Shown here piece by piece: positions 8,975-17,846 of a DNA stretch of 64,000 bases. Each line of letters starts with the position of its first letter. The first letter of the stretch is position 1. This stretch comes from an uncultured Serinicoccus sp. (GTDB lineage Bacteria; Actinomycetota; Actinomycetes; Actinomycetales; Dermatophilaceae): positions 62,001 to 126,000 of the forward strand of contig NZ_CANMUA010000002.1 in the NCBI RefSeq assembly GCF_947500995.1, given 5' to 3'. The notes beneath the pieces are model-generated. The model searched no databases and was not told the DNA's origin. It worked only from the letters and a program-made list of their open reading frames with translations. The translations under genes and the position numbers were made by a program.

Positions 8975-9688
8975 TCAGGGCAGGCCGGCGACGAGCGCCG
9001 GCAGCTCCACCCGCGGCCCGGTGAAGAACGGGACCTCCTCGCGCACGTGGAGGCGCGCCTCGGTGTTGCGCAGCTCGCGCATGAGGTCGACGATGCGGTG
9101 CAGCTCGTCGGCCTCGAACGCCAGCAGGAACTCGTAGTCGCCCAGCGCGAAGCTCGCGAGCGTGTTGGCCAGCACGTCCTTGTAGTCGCGCGCCGCCTCC
9201 CCGTGCTCGCGCAGCATCCGCGAGCGGTCGCCGGCGTCCATGACGTACCAGTCGTAGGAGCGGACGAAGGGGTAGACGCACAGGTAGTCCTTGGCGTCCT
9301 GCCCGGAGAGGAAGGCCGGCACGTGCCCGCGGTTGAACTCCGCCGGCCGGTGGATGGCGACGTTGCTCCAGACCGGCTCGAGGTGCTGGCCCAGGGCGGT
9401 CTGCCGGAACTGCTGGTAGGCCCGCTGCACGGTCTCGACCCGCTCGGCGTGCCACCAGATCATGAGGTCGGCGTCCGCGCGCAGGGCCGAGACGTCGTAG
9501 ACGCCGCGCACGACCAGCCCTTCCCCCTCCAGGGCGCTGAACAGCTCGACGACCTCGGTGGCCAGGGCCGCCCGGGCCTTGCCCTGGGGCAGCGGGGTCA
9601 CGGCCCGGAAGACGGAGTAGGCGGCGTAGCGGATCGAGGCGTTGATCTCCTCGGCCTGCTCGGCGGTGGGGTGGGAGTAGTCGGCCAT
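8975..9688 (-). CDS. hemQ: Coproheme decarboxylase HemQ
   Basis: About 237 residues of the chlorite-dismutase-like HemQ family, which converts iron-coproporphyrin III to haem b in the last step of the Gram-positive pathway. Visible are DLMIWWHAERVE, HRPAEFNRGHVPAFL, FVRSYDWY with candidate catalytic tyrosines, and LREHGEAARDYKDV, which should supply the proximal His ligand. The C-terminal FFTGPRV is family-typical. ATG 9688 is chosen; ATG 9697 (MRG...) would make a 4-bp ATGA overlap with hemY upstream, and either is possible. The gene follows hemY directly, so the two last enzymes are co-expressed. Confidence 0.94.
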   Translation of the reverse strand: MADYSHPTAEQAEEINASIRYAAYSVFRAVTPLPQGKARAALATEVVELFSALEGEGLVVRGVYDVSALRADADLMIWWHAERVETVQRAYQQFRQTALGQHLEPVWSNVAIHRPAEFNRGHVPAFLSGQDAKDYLCVYPFVRSYDWYVMDAGDRSRMLREHGEAARDYKDVLANTLASFALGDYEFLLAFEADELHRIVDLMRELRNTEARLHVREEVPFFTGPRVELPALVAGLP

Positions 9689-9693
9689 ACCTC

Positions 9694-11124
9694 TCATTGT
9701 CCCTGGCGCAGGTCGGCCACGGCACGGCGGGCCGAGGCGATGCAGGCGGGGATGCCGACCCCGTCGTAGGTCGCGCCGCAGACCGCGAGACCGGGCACCC
9801 GGGCGACGTCGGCACGCACCCGCTCGACGAGGTCGAGGTGACCGACGGCGTACTGCGGCAGCGCCCCGCCCCAGCGCTGCACGTGCGCGTCCACCGGCGT
9901 GGGCAGCGGCCGACCCAGGGCCTCGCCCAGGTCGGCGAGCGCCGCGTCGAGCAGCTCCTCGTCGGGGCGCTGCAGCGTGGCCTCCTCGCGGTGCCGCCCG
10001 ATCGAGGCGCGCAGGAAGGTGAGGGGGCGGCCCGCCTCCCCGGCGTCCCGGCCGAGCTCGCGCACCCAGTCCCACTTGGTGGCGCTGAAGGTCGCCGCCT
10101 TGATGGTGCGCCCGTCGACCGGCGGCACGAGGATGCCGGAGCCCTCCAGCGCGCCCAGCGCCGCGGTGTCGAGGGCGAAGGTCAGCACGGCCATGGAGGC
10201 CGTCTCGACCGTCCCCAGGGCCCGGGCGGCGGCGGGCGCCACCGGGTCGAGCAGCCGGGACGCGGGGGCGGGCGGCAGGGCCAGCACCACCCGGTCGGCC
10301 CGGTATGCCGTGGGGCTCGGCCGCGGCCCCGTCACCACCTCGAAGCCCCCCTCGGGCAGGCGGCGCAGCTCGCGGGCGACCACTCCGGTCTCCAGGCGGA
10401 CCCCCGCGTCGTCCAGCAGGCCGGCGAGGGCCTGCGGCCAGCGGTGCAGCCCACCACGGACACCGGCGAAGACGGGTGCGGCGGCGGCGGACTGGGTCCC
10501 GTCGGTCGGGGCCGGCAGCAGCCGGCTCGCGGCGTCCTGCAGCCGCTGCCCGTCCTGCGCCGCGCGGAGCAGGGCCGGCAGGGCGGCCCGGGCCGAGAGG
10601 AGCCGGGCGTGGCCGGCGTAGACCCCGCCCAGCAGCGGCTCGACCAGCCGCTCGGTGACGGCCGACCCGAGCCGCGCGCCCACGAGGTCCCCCACGGAGA
10701 CGTCGTCCTCCTCCACCGGCCGGGCGACCTCCGCGAGCGCGCGGTCCACCTCCTGCCGGGTCAGCGGCCCGCCCAGCAGGGTCGGGTCCGCCGGCACCCC
10801 CATGAGGGTGCGGGGTGGGAGCAGGTGGATCCGCCCGCGGCTCCACACCTGCGCGCGCGCCCCGGTGGGGTGCACCAGGTCGTCGGCGAGGCCGGCCCGC
10901 GCCGCCAGGTCGGTCCCCTCCGGCCGCCGCGCGAGCATGGCCTCGGCCCCGGTGTCCACGAGCTGCCCCGCGACCGGCTCGCCGCGCAGCTTGCCGCCCA
11001 CCCGGTCGGCCCCCTCCAGCAGGGTGATCTCGTCCCCGGCGGCCACCTGCCCGTCCTCGGCGAGCAGCGCCGTCGCCGCGGCGAGACCGCTGATGCCGCC
11101 GCCGATGACCAGGGTGGACGTCAT
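9694..11124 (-). CDS. hemY: Coproporphyrinogen III oxidase (HemY/CgoX)
   Basis: 476-residue FAD enzyme oxidising coproporphyrinogen III to coproporphyrin III in the coproporphyrin-dependent haem pathway. The dinucleotide fold VIGGGISGLAAA is at residues 6-17, followed by LLEGADRVGGK. The C-terminal FAD closure is visible as YDGVGIPACIASAR. No membrane segment stands out, which fits the soluble actinobacterial form. First gene of the hemY-hemQ pair. In Gram-positive bacteria this family acts on coproporphyrinogen rather than protoporphyrinogen; the neighbouring hemQ supports that reading. Confidence 0.93.
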   Translation of the reverse strand: MTSTLVIGGGISGLAAATALLAEDGQVAAGDEITLLEGADRVGGKLRGEPVAGQLVDTGAEAMLARRPEGTDLAARAGLADDLVHPTGARAQVWSRGRIHLLPPRTLMGVPADPTLLGGPLTRQEVDRALAEVARPVEEDDVSVGDLVGARLGSAVTERLVEPLLGGVYAGHARLLSARAALPALLRAAQDGQRLQDAASRLLPAPTDGTQSAAAAPVFAGVRGGLHRWPQALAGLLDDAGVRLETGVVARELRRLPEGGFEVVTGPRPSPTAYRADRVVLALPPAPASRLLDPVAPAAARALGTVETASMAVLTFALDTAALGALEGSGILVPPVDGRTIKAATFSATKWDWVRELGRDAGEAGRPLTFLRASIGRHREEATLQRPDEELLDAALADLGEALGRPLPTPVDAHVQRWGGALPQYAVGHLDLVERVRADVARVPGLAVCGATYDGVGIPACIASARRAVADLRQGQ

Positions 11125-11279
11125 ACCTCCAGCGTCTCACCCGGGCCGCCGGTCCCCGGGTGCGGGGCCGTGACCCGATCGTGTCCGGACCGTGACGCCG
11201 CGCCCGGAACGACGTCCCGTGCCGGCCCGTCGCAGGTCACGACCGCAGGACCCGCCTGCGCCGGACCAGGAGGACTCCC

Positions 11280-12218
11280 ATGACGGCTCGACTGACGGCG
11301 GCGGTGCTCGCCCTGCTGCTCCTGCTCACCGGGTGCACCGGCTCGGGGAGCACCGGCACCTCCGACGACCGGGCGATGGACGCCTCCGACGCGGGGGCGG
11401 AGGGCGAGGCCGAGGGCGGCGCGGAGGCCGGCGCCGCGGACGACGCATCCGCAGCCGGTGAGGGCACCGGCGGCGAGGTCACGGCCGCCGACCTCGGGAC
11501 GGTCACCACGGCCGCGCAGGCTCCCCTCATGGTCCGCAGCGTCGAGCTCGAGCTCGTCGTCGAGGACGTGGGTGCGGCCGTGACCCGGGCGCGGGCGACC
11601 ACGGCCGGCGTGGGCGGCTACGTCTCTTCCGAGGACGTCGTCCCGGCCCGGGAGTCCGGGGACGGCTACGGCTCGCTCGTCCTGCGGGTCCCCTCCGACG
11701 ACCTCGACGCGGTCGTGACCAGCCTGGGCGAGATCGGTGAGGTCCGGGCCAGCCGCAGCAGCGCCGAGGACGTCACGACCGAGTACCGCGACGTCGAGGC
11801 CAGGATCGCCACCATGGAGGCCGGGGCGCAGCGGCTGCGCGAGCTCGTGGCCGAGGCCTCCTCCCTCCAGGACATCGCCGACCTCGAGGGCGAGCTCACC
11901 ACCCGCGAGGCCGAGCTCGACGCGCTCAAGGCGCGGATGCAGGTGCTCGAGGACGACGTGGCGCTCTCGACGATCACCCTGCACCTGGCCGAGCGGACCG
12001 AGGACCTGGATGAGGTCGCGCCGCGCACCGGCTTCGCCGGCGGGCTGGGCCAGGGGTGGCAGGCCTTCACCACGTCGGTGACGATGGTGCTGACCCTCGT
12101 CGGCGCGCTCGTGCCCTTCGTCGCCGTCGCGACGCTGGTGGCCCTGCCGGCCCTGTGGTGGCTGCGGCGCCGGCGCACGCAGGCGGGCCCGGCCGGGCGT
12201 GGGACACTGCAGGAGTGA
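11280..12218 (+). CDS. DUF4349 lipoprotein with C-terminal membrane helix
   Basis: 312 residues. The signal peptide ends in the lipobox LLTGC at about residue 19, so the protein should be lipid-anchored. An acidic Gly/Ala/Glu linker covers about residues 20-75. The DUF4349 core follows ([36 protein letters not shown]), then a coiled-coil stretch rich in Glu, Ala and Leu. One hydrophobic helix near residues 265-295 precedes a terminal WLRRRR. Lipid and helix would anchor both ends. Function unknown in the family. AGGAGGA precedes the ATG by about 6 bp. Its TGA overlaps the hemE GTG by 4 bp. Confidence 0.85.
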   Translation: MTARLTAAVLALLLLLTGCTGSGSTGTSDDRAMDASDAGAEGEAEGGAEAGAADDASAAGEGTGGEVTAADLGTVTTAAQAPLMVRSVELELVVEDVGAAVTRARATTAGVGGYVSSEDVVPARESGDGYGSLVLRVPSDDLDAVVTSLGEIGEVRASRSSAEDVTTEYRDVEARIATMEAGAQRLRELVAEASSLQDIADLEGELTTREAELDALKARMQVLEDDVALSTITLHLAERTEDLDEVAPRTGFAGGLGQGWQAFTTSVTMVLTLVGALVPFVAVATLVALPALWWLRRRRTQAGPAGRGTLQE

Positions 12219-13282
12219 CCTCCGCCGCCTCGCCGACGCTCGATCCCGCCCCCGACCTGGCCGACAGCGCCCTGGTGCGGGCGGCCCGCCGCCAGCCCGT
12301 GCCGCATACCCCCGTGTGGTTCATGCGGCAGGCCGGTCGGTCGCTGCCGGAGTACCGCGAGGTGCGCAAGGACGTCGCCATGCTGGCCTCCTGCCGCACC
12401 CCCGAGCTGGTCACCGAGATCACCCTGCAGCCGGTGCGGCGGCACGGCGTCGACGCCGCGATCTTCTTCAGCGACATCGTCGTGCCGCTGCAGGCCGTCG
12501 GGGTCGACGTCGACATCGTCGCGGGCACCGGCCCGGTCATCGCCGAGCCGATCCGCACCCGCGCCGACCTCGACCGGCTGCCCGAGCTGACCCCCGAGCA
12601 CGTGCCCGACATCGCCGAGTCGGTGCGGCTGCTCACCGCCGAGCTGGGCGGCACCCCGCTCATCGGGTTCGCGGGCGCCCCCTTCACGCTGGCGTCCTAC
12701 CTCGTCGAGGGCGGCCCCTCCAAGAACCACGAGCGCACCAAGGCGCTCATGCACGGCGACCCCCAGCTGTGGAGCGACCTGTGCGCCCGGCTCGCGCAGA
12801 TCTCCGGGGCGTTCCTGCGGGTGCAGGCGCAGGCGGGGGCCAGCGCCGTGCAGCTCTTCGACTCCTGGGCCGGGCACCTCTCCCGCGCCGACTACCTGCG
12901 CCACGTCGAGCCGCACAGCCGCACCGTGCTCGAGGAGGTCGCGGACCTCGGCGTCCCGCGCATCCACTTCGGCGTCGGCACCGGGGAGCTGCTGCCGGCC
13001 ATGGCGGACGCCGGGGCCGACGTCATCGGGGTCGACTACCGCGTCAGCCTCACCGACGCGGTGGAGCGGACCGGTGGCCGGTACGCCGTGCAGGGCAACC
13101 TCGACCCCGCGCTGCTCTTCGCCCCCTGGGACGCGCTGGAGGCACGGGTCCGGGAGATCGTCGAGGAGGGCCGGGCGGCCCCGGGCCACATCTTCAACCT
13201 CGGGCACGGGGTGCTGCCGGACACCGACCCCACCGTCCTGACCCGCGTCGTGGAGCTGGTGCACGAGATCTCCGCCCGCTGA
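12215..13282 (+). CDS. hemE: Uroporphyrinogen decarboxylase
   Basis: About 355 residues, usual HemE length, catalysing removal of four carboxyls from uroporphyrinogen III to give coproporphyrinogen III. The hallmark [17 protein letters not shown] is at about residues 31-47, and the catalytic Asp region follows in [26 protein letters not shown], the product-binding [10 protein letters not shown] and [10 protein letters not shown] are also present. GTG 12215 is chosen for the GTGA overlap with the DUF4349 gene. It provides the substrate for hemY, encoded divergently 1.1 kb upstream, so three haem genes cluster here. It ends 2 bp before an array of 32-bp-period repeats. Confidence 0.95.
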   Translation: MTSAASPTLDPAPDLADSALVRAARRQPVPHTPVWFMRQAGRSLPEYREVRKDVAMLASCRTPELVTEITLQPVRRHGVDAAIFFSDIVVPLQAVGVDVDIVAGTGPVIAEPIRTRADLDRLPELTPEHVPDIAESVRLLTAELGGTPLIGFAGAPFTLASYLVEGGPSKNHERTKALMHGDPQLWSDLCARLAQISGAFLRVQAQAGASAVQLFDSWAGHLSRADYLRHVEPHSRTVLEEVADLGVPRIHFGVGTGELLPAMADAGADVIGVDYRVSLTDAVERTGGRYAVQGNLDPALLFAPWDALEARVREIVEEGRAAPGHIFNLGHGVLPDTDPTVLTRVVELVHEISAR

Positions 13283-13284
13283 GG

Positions 13285-13369
13285 CAACCATTCACGGCGC
13301 CCGGTGAGGGTGGAGCCCACCATGCGCGGCGCCCGGTGGGAGCTGAGGCAACCATTCGCGGCGCTCGGT
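13285..13369. repeat. Three tandem units, 32-bp period (family A, locus 1)
   Basis: Units at 13285-13305, 13317-13337 and 13349-13369 fit CAACCATYCRCGRCGCYCGGT with 11-bp spacers, exactly 32 bp apart. The middle unit has two mismatches. A decayed fourth copy may lie near 13384-13404. The array fills the gap between the convergent stops of hemE (13282) and the RNase D gene (13409). The same unit recurs at 48.3-48.6 kb. Confidence 0.9.
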
Positions 13370-13408
13370 GGGGAATCCCTCCGAGCGAGGTATGCGGCGC
13401 CCGTCCCG

Positions 13409-14671
13409 TCAGCGGTGCGCCTGCAGCGCCTGCACGAGCACCGGCACCACCAGCTCCCGTTGCCAGGGCCGGGCGCCGAGCTCGGCGAGGCGCTGCTCCA
13501 CGCTCTCGGCCGTGGGGTCCTCGGGCGGCGTCCAGAGGACCCGGCGGACGACGTCGGGGGTCATGAGGTTCTCGACCGGGATCTCCAGCCGCTCGGACAG
13601 CTCGGCCAGGGCGGCACGCACCTCGGTGAGGCGGTCCGCCGCCGCCGGGTCGCGGTCGGCCCAGGCGCGGGGCGGTGGCGGGGCGTCGCCGCGGCGGGCC
13701 GGCTCGGGCAGGTCCTCCTCGGCGAGCTCGGCGGCGGTCCGGACGGCCGCGAGCCACGCGCGCTGGTGGCGCAGCAGACCCTGCTCGGCCCGGCGCTGCC
13801 GGGTGCGGGAGCTCTCCTTGCGCTCGGAGGCGAGCGCCGAGGCCTGGGCGGGCATGCGTTGCGCGAGGTCGAGGAGCGTGCCGTCGGGCAGGACCCGGCC
13901 CGGCGGGACGTCACGCTCCCGGGCGATGGCGTCGCGGGTCAGCCACAGCTCGCGCAGCGCGGCCAGCGAGCGTCGCCGCCGCAACCGGTGGATCCCGGTG
14001 GTCCGCCGCCACGCGTCCGGCTCGTCGGCCCCGGGGGGGCCGGTGAAGTCGCAGAGCGCGGCGAACTCCTGCTCGGCCCACTCCAGCTTGCCCTGCTCGC
14101 GCAGGTCGCGCTCCATCCGCGCGCGCAGCGTGACGAGCAGCTCGACGTCCAGGGCGGCGTAGCGCAGCCACGGCTCGGGCAGCGGCCGGGTGGACCAGTC
14201 GACGGCCGAGTGCTCCTTGGCCAGGGTGTAACCGAGGTAGTACTCCAGGACCGCGGACAGCCCCACCCGCGGCAGCCCGGCCAGCCGGGCCCCCAGCTCG
14301 GTGTCGAAGAGCGAGCGCGGGCGCAGGCCCAGCTCGGCCAGGCAGGGGATGTCCTGGGTGGCGGCGTGCAGGACCCACTGGGTCGGCGCCAGGACCTGGT
14401 CCAGCGCCTCCAGGTCCGCGAAGGGGACCGGGTCGATGAGCCAGGTGCCCGCCCCCTCGCGCCGCAGCTGGACGAGGTAGGCCTTCTGGCCGTAGCGGTA
14501 GCCGGAGGCACGCTCGGCGTCGACCGCCACCGGCCCCTCGCCCCCGGCCAGGGCGGCGAGCGCGTCGTCCATGCCCTCGGGGGTGTCCACGACGGTCGGC
14601 ACCCCCTCGGGCGGTGCCTCGAGCCGGTGGAAGTCCGAGCCGGGGTCGTCGTCGGGGAGGTCGGAGCTCAT
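13409..14671 (-). CDS. rnd: Ribonuclease D (3'-5' exonuclease, HRDC)
   Basis: About 420 residues. The DEDDy exonuclease domain covers about residues 25-215: VAVDAERASGYRYGQ (DxE), HAATQDIPCL (second Asp), and YAALDVELL (YxxxD). An HRDC-type helical region follows around RRRSLAALRELWLTRD to GTLLDLAQRMP, with a second helical region at the C-terminus. It trims structured RNA 3' ends, classically tRNA precursors. It starts at ATG 14671, one base after the DUF3000 stop, so the two are surely co-translated, a pairing I know from other actinobacteria. Confidence 0.92.
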   Translation of the reverse strand: MSSDLPDDDPGSDFHRLEAPPEGVPTVVDTPEGMDDALAALAGGEGPVAVDAERASGYRYGQKAYLVQLRREGAGTWLIDPVPFADLEALDQVLAPTQWVLHAATQDIPCLAELGLRPRSLFDTELGARLAGLPRVGLSAVLEYYLGYTLAKEHSAVDWSTRPLPEPWLRYAALDVELLVTLRARMERDLREQGKLEWAEQEFAALCDFTGPPGADEPDAWRRTTGIHRLRRRRSLAALRELWLTRDAIARERDVPPGRVLPDGTLLDLAQRMPAQASALASERKESSRTRQRRAEQGLLRHQRAWLAAVRTAAELAEEDLPEPARRGDAPPPPRAWADRDPAAADRLTEVRAALAELSERLEIPVENLMTPDVVRRVLWTPPEDPTAESVEQRLAELGARPWQRELVVPVLVQALQAHR

Positions 14672-14672
14672 C

Positions 14673-15314
14673 TCAGCGGCGGACCCCGGACAGCGCGACC
14701 ACGCCCTCGGGGAGCGGCGGGAGGCCGGCGAGCGTGCACAGCAGGTCTCCCCACGCGCCAAGGTGGGCGGCCATCTCCCGGGCCTCGTCGCCGTCGGTCA
14801 GCACCGGGGTCCACGACGCGCGGATCTCCAGCTCGACCGAGGGCTCACGGTCCGCGAGGGCGCCGAAGCTCTCGGAGGTCACGCAGGTCACCGTCCCCGC
14901 CGCGGCCGTCCAGCCGAGGCCGGCCTCCTCCAGGGCGTCGGTGAGCCAGGACCAGCCGGCCTGGCCGGCCAGCGGGTCGTGCCCGACCTCCGGCTCCATC
15001 TGCGCCTTGGCGTAGGTGACGGCCCGCCAGGTCCCCTCCCACGGCTCGGGGCCCTCCGGGTCGTGCAGGACCACGAAGCGGCCGGTGGCGATCGGGTCCT
15101 CGTCCTCCAGCCGGGACGGCACGACCTCACCGGAGAGCGCGACGGCGTGCGGGGCCAGCCGGCTGGGGGCAGGCACCTCCTCGATGACCATCTCCGGTCG
15201 CAGGGCGGCGCTCCTGATACCGTCGAGGGCACGTTGGAAGACGCCGAGATCGGGCGCCACAGGGTCCGCCGCGGCTCGGCGCCGCGGCCGCTGGTCGGAG
15301 ATCCGGCTCACCAC
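14673..15314 (-). CDS. DUF3000 domain protein
   Basis: About 213 residues. The DUF3000 core starts around FQRALDGIRSAALRPEMVIEEVPAP and continues through PSRLEDEDPIATGRFVVLHDP and EPWEGTWRAVTYAKA to the C-terminus. No catalytic motif or membrane segment is visible. Function is unknown; the family is largely actinobacterial and often sits directly before RNase D, as here. GTG 15314 is preferred (GTG 15311 is adjacent), since the frame further upstream runs into the promoter of the divergent HTH-MurA gene. Co-translation with RNase D suggests a link to RNA processing, which is only a guess. Confidence 0.78.
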   Translation of the reverse strand: MVSRISDQRPRRRAAADPVAPDLGVFQRALDGIRSAALRPEMVIEEVPAPSRLAPHAVALSGEVVPSRLEDEDPIATGRFVVLHDPEGPEPWEGTWRAVTYAKAQMEPEVGHDPLAGQAGWSWLTDALEEAGLGWTAAAGTVTCVTSESFGALADREPSVELEIRASWTPVLTDGDEAREMAAHLGAWGDLLCTLAGLPPLPEGVVALSGVRR

Positions 15315-15402
15315 GTCCCCAGCGTAGGCCCCGGGTGCCGCCCTCGCCCGGAGCGCAACGCCGGACGATCCCGGCGCACCGCCACCGCGTCCACCCAGCC
15401 AT

Positions 15403-15418
15403 ATCTCATATATGTGAT
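15403..15418. promoter_or_regulatory. AT-rich 16-bp palindrome upstream of HTH-MurA gene
   Basis: ATCTCATA at 15403-15410 faces TATGTGAT at 15411-15418; seven of eight arm positions are complementary. It lies 14 bp before the ATG at 15433, with AAGG (15421-15424) as ribosome binding site. The block is strikingly AT-rich against its surroundings. It is a plausible operator for the HTH domain encoded just downstream, which I infer from position only. Confidence 0.6.
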
Positions 15419-15432
15419 CTAAGGTTGATTCC

Positions 15433-16962
15433 ATGACCGAGAGCTACCTCTCCCGCATCGGCGGGCTCATCCGCGACGCCCGTCGACACAAGGACCTCAC
15501 CCAGGCCGAGCTGGCCGAGCTGCTGAGCACCAGCCAGAGCGCCGTCGCCCGCATCGAGCAGGGCAAGCAGAACCTGTCCCTGGAGATGATCGCCCGGATC
15601 GGCGAGAAGCTGGACTCCGAGATCGTCCAGGTCTCCTCGGGCATCCCGCAGAACCTCCGGATCGAGGGGGGCGTCAAGCTGTCCGGGGACATCGACGTCC
15701 GCACCTCCAAGAACGCCGCCGTCGCGCTGCTGTGCGCCTCGCTGCTCAACAAGGGGCGCACGACGCTGCGCAACCTGGCCCGGATCGAAGAGGTCAACCG
15801 GATCACCGAGGTGCTGAGCAGCATCGGCTTCAAGATCCGCTGGCTCCCGGACTCCTCCGACCTCGAGATCGTCCCGCCGGAGCGCATCGACCTCGACGCG
15901 ATCGACGAGGCGGCCGCCCGCCGCACCCGCACCATCATCATGTTCCTCGGTCCGCTCATGCACGAGTTCGACACCTTCGAGCTGCCGTATGCCGGGGGCT
16001 GCGACCTCGGGACCCGCACCGTCGAGCCGCACATGATCGCGCTGCGCCACTTCGGTCTCGACGTCACCGCCACCACCGGCAGCTACCACGCCACGGTCGA
16101 CCGGGCCGCCTCCCCGGGGCGCCCGATCGTGCTCACCGAGCGCGGCGACACGGTCACCGAGAACGTCCTGCTGGCCGCCGCACGGCATACCGGCACGACG
16201 GTCATCCGCAACGCCAGCTCCAACTACATGGTCCAGGACCTGTGCGTCTTCCTGCAGCAGCTCGGCGTGCAGATCGAGGGGCTGGGCACGACCACGCTGA
16301 CCGTGACCGGGGTCGGCGAGATCGACACGGACATCGAGTACGCCCCCTCCGAGGACCCCATCGAGGCCATGAGCCTGCTGGCGGCGGCGGTCGTCACCGG
16401 CAGCGCCATCACCATCCGGCGGGTGCCGATCGAGTTCATGGAGATCGAGCTGGCCGTCCTGGGCACGATGGGCTTCGAGTGCGACCTGTCGGAGGAGTAC
16501 GCCAGCGCGAACGGGCACACCCGTCTGGTCGACCTCACCACCATCCCGGGGCCGCTGCGGGCGCCGCTGGACAAGATCCACCCGCTGCCCTTCCCCGGGC
16601 TCAACATCGACAACCTCCCGTTCTTCGCGATCATCGCGGCCTGCGCGCAGGGCTCGACGCTCATCCACGACTGGGTCTACGAGAACCGCGCCATCTACCT
16701 CACCGAGCTCACCACGCTCGGGGCCAAGGTCCACCTCATGGACCCGCACCGGGTGATGATCGAGGGTCCGACCCGGTGGCGCGCCGGCGAGATCATGTGC
16801 CCGCCGGCCCTGCGCCCGGGCGTGGTGATCCTGCTGGCCATGCTGGCCGCGCCCGGCACCTCGGTGCTGCGCAACGTCTACGTCATCAACCGCGGCTACG
16901 AGGACCTCGCCACCCGGCTCAACGCCCTCGGCGCGCGCATCCAGACCTTCCGCGACATCTGA
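15433..16962 (+). CDS. HTH-MurA fusion (UDP-GlcNAc 1-carboxyvinyltransferase-like)
   Basis: 509 residues. Residues about 7-62 form a Cro/C1-type helix-turn-helix (LIRDARRHKDLTQAELAEL, STSQSAVARIEQGKQNLS). Residues about 73-509 are an EPSP-synthase-fold MurA. Catalytic features of MurA are kept: SKNAA (residues 92-96, the UDP-GlcNAc-binding Lys and Asn) and GGCDLGTRTVEPH with Cys190 at the position of the PEP-binding Cys. RGYEDLATRLNALGA near the C-terminus matches the RGY...LGA end of MurA. It may be an active enzyme or a regulator sensing cell-wall precursors. A palindrome lies before the start. The next gene follows after one base. Confidence 0.88.
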   Translation: MTESYLSRIGGLIRDARRHKDLTQAELAELLSTSQSAVARIEQGKQNLSLEMIARIGEKLDSEIVQVSSGIPQNLRIEGGVKLSGDIDVRTSKNAAVALLCASLLNKGRTTLRNLARIEEVNRITEVLSSIGFKIRWLPDSSDLEIVPPERIDLDAIDEAAARRTRTIIMFLGPLMHEFDTFELPYAGGCDLGTRTVEPHMIALRHFGLDVTATTGSYHATVDRAASPGRPIVLTERGDTVTENVLLAAARHTGTTVIRNASSNYMVQDLCVFLQQLGVQIEGLGTTTLTVTGVGEIDTDIEYAPSEDPIEAMSLLAAAVVTGSAITIRRVPIEFMEIELAVLGTMGFECDLSEEYASANGHTRLVDLTTIPGPLRAPLDKIHPLPFPGLNIDNLPFFAIIAACAQGSTLIHDWVYENRAIYLTELTTLGAKVHLMDPHRVMIEGPTRWRAGEIMCPPALRPGVVILLAMLAAPGTSVLRNVYVINRGYEDLATRLNALGARIQTFRDI

Positions 16963-16963
16963 G

Positions 16964-17758
16964 GTGGAGCTCGTCCGGGACGAGCGCGGCGGGGTGACCG
17001 TCCTGCGGGACGGCCACCCGCAGTCCTACGTCGACACCGACGACCCGCTGCTGCTCGTCTTCGAGTACGTCCAGCACCTCGCCCTGGTGCTCGAGTCGCT
17101 GCGCCCGGACCCCGCTCCGCTGGCGGTCACGCACGTCGGCGGGGCCGGTCTGACGCTCGCCCGCTGGGTGCACGTCACCCACCCGGGGTCGCCCCAGATC
17201 GTCCTGGAGCCGGACACCGCGCTCACCGAGCTGGTGCGCCGCGAGCTGCCGCTGCCCCGTGGCCACCGGATCCGTGTGCGGCCGCAGACCGGCCAGGAGG
17301 GCGTCACGGGCCTGCGGGACGGCTCGGCCGACGTCGTCGTGGTCGACGCCTACGACGAGGGCCGGGTCCCTGGTGCGCTGGCCGGTCAGGCCTTCGCCCG
17401 GGAGCTGGCCCGGGTGCTCGCCCCCGACGGGCTGCTGCTCGTCAACGCCGCCGACCTGCCGGGCCTGCGCTGGGTGGCTCGCCTCGGCGCCACCCTGCGG
17501 ACGTCGCTGCCGCACGTCGGGCAGCTCGTGCTGCGCGAGGTGGCCTCCGGCAAGCGCTACGGCAACGTCGTGCTGGTGGCCTCCCGCCGACCGCTGGACG
17601 ACGTGACCCTCACGCGCGCCGCCGCCCGGGCGCCCTTCCCGACCCGCTGGCGGCCCAGCAGCGAGGTCGCGGCGGCCGAGCGCGGCGTCCGGCCGTTCGG
17701 CGAGGTCGGCGACGCCTCTCCCCCGCCGCCGGACTCCGGGCCGCTGCGGCTGCGCTGA
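16964..17758 (+). CDS. Spermidine-synthase-like (polyamine aminopropyltransferase fold) protein
   Basis: 264 residues from GTG 16964, one base after the HTH-MurA stop. It has the Rossmann methyltransferase-like core of spermidine synthases: SYVDTDDPLLLVFEYVQHL, VTHVGGAGLTLARWV, IVLEPD, and ADVVVVDAYDEGRVP in place of the canonical DxxDP acidic site. Proteins like this are common in actinobacteria and most are not proven aminopropyltransferases. The C-terminal 30 residues are Pro-rich. Tight coupling to the MurA fusion is notable, but I know no functional reason for it. Confidence 0.75.
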   Translation: MELVRDERGGVTVLRDGHPQSYVDTDDPLLLVFEYVQHLALVLESLRPDPAPLAVTHVGGAGLTLARWVHVTHPGSPQIVLEPDTALTELVRRELPLPRGHRIRVRPQTGQEGVTGLRDGSADVVVVDAYDEGRVPGALAGQAFARELARVLAPDGLLLVNAADLPGLRWVARLGATLRTSLPHVGQLVLREVASGKRYGNVVLVASRRPLDDVTLTRAAARAPFPTRWRPSSEVAAAERGVRPFGEVGDASPPPPDSGPLRLR

Positions 17759-17846
17759 GCCCCGCCCTCCCGGGCAGCCCACCCGGAGCGCGGTCCCTGC
17801 CGCCCGGGGAAACCTGGCCGTCATCTGGCGGCCCTACGCTGGGACC

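Noticed and set aside
13285-13369. Regular spacing of family A repeats suggested a CRISPR array
   Set aside because: The total period is 32 bp with only 11-bp spacers, spacers are themselves similar, and no cas gene is nearby. The same unit also appears inside a gene.
17805-17846. GGCCG/CGGCC hairpin upstream of the HAD gene as a terminator or operator
   Set aside because: The stem is only 5 bp, which is expected by chance at this G+C content.
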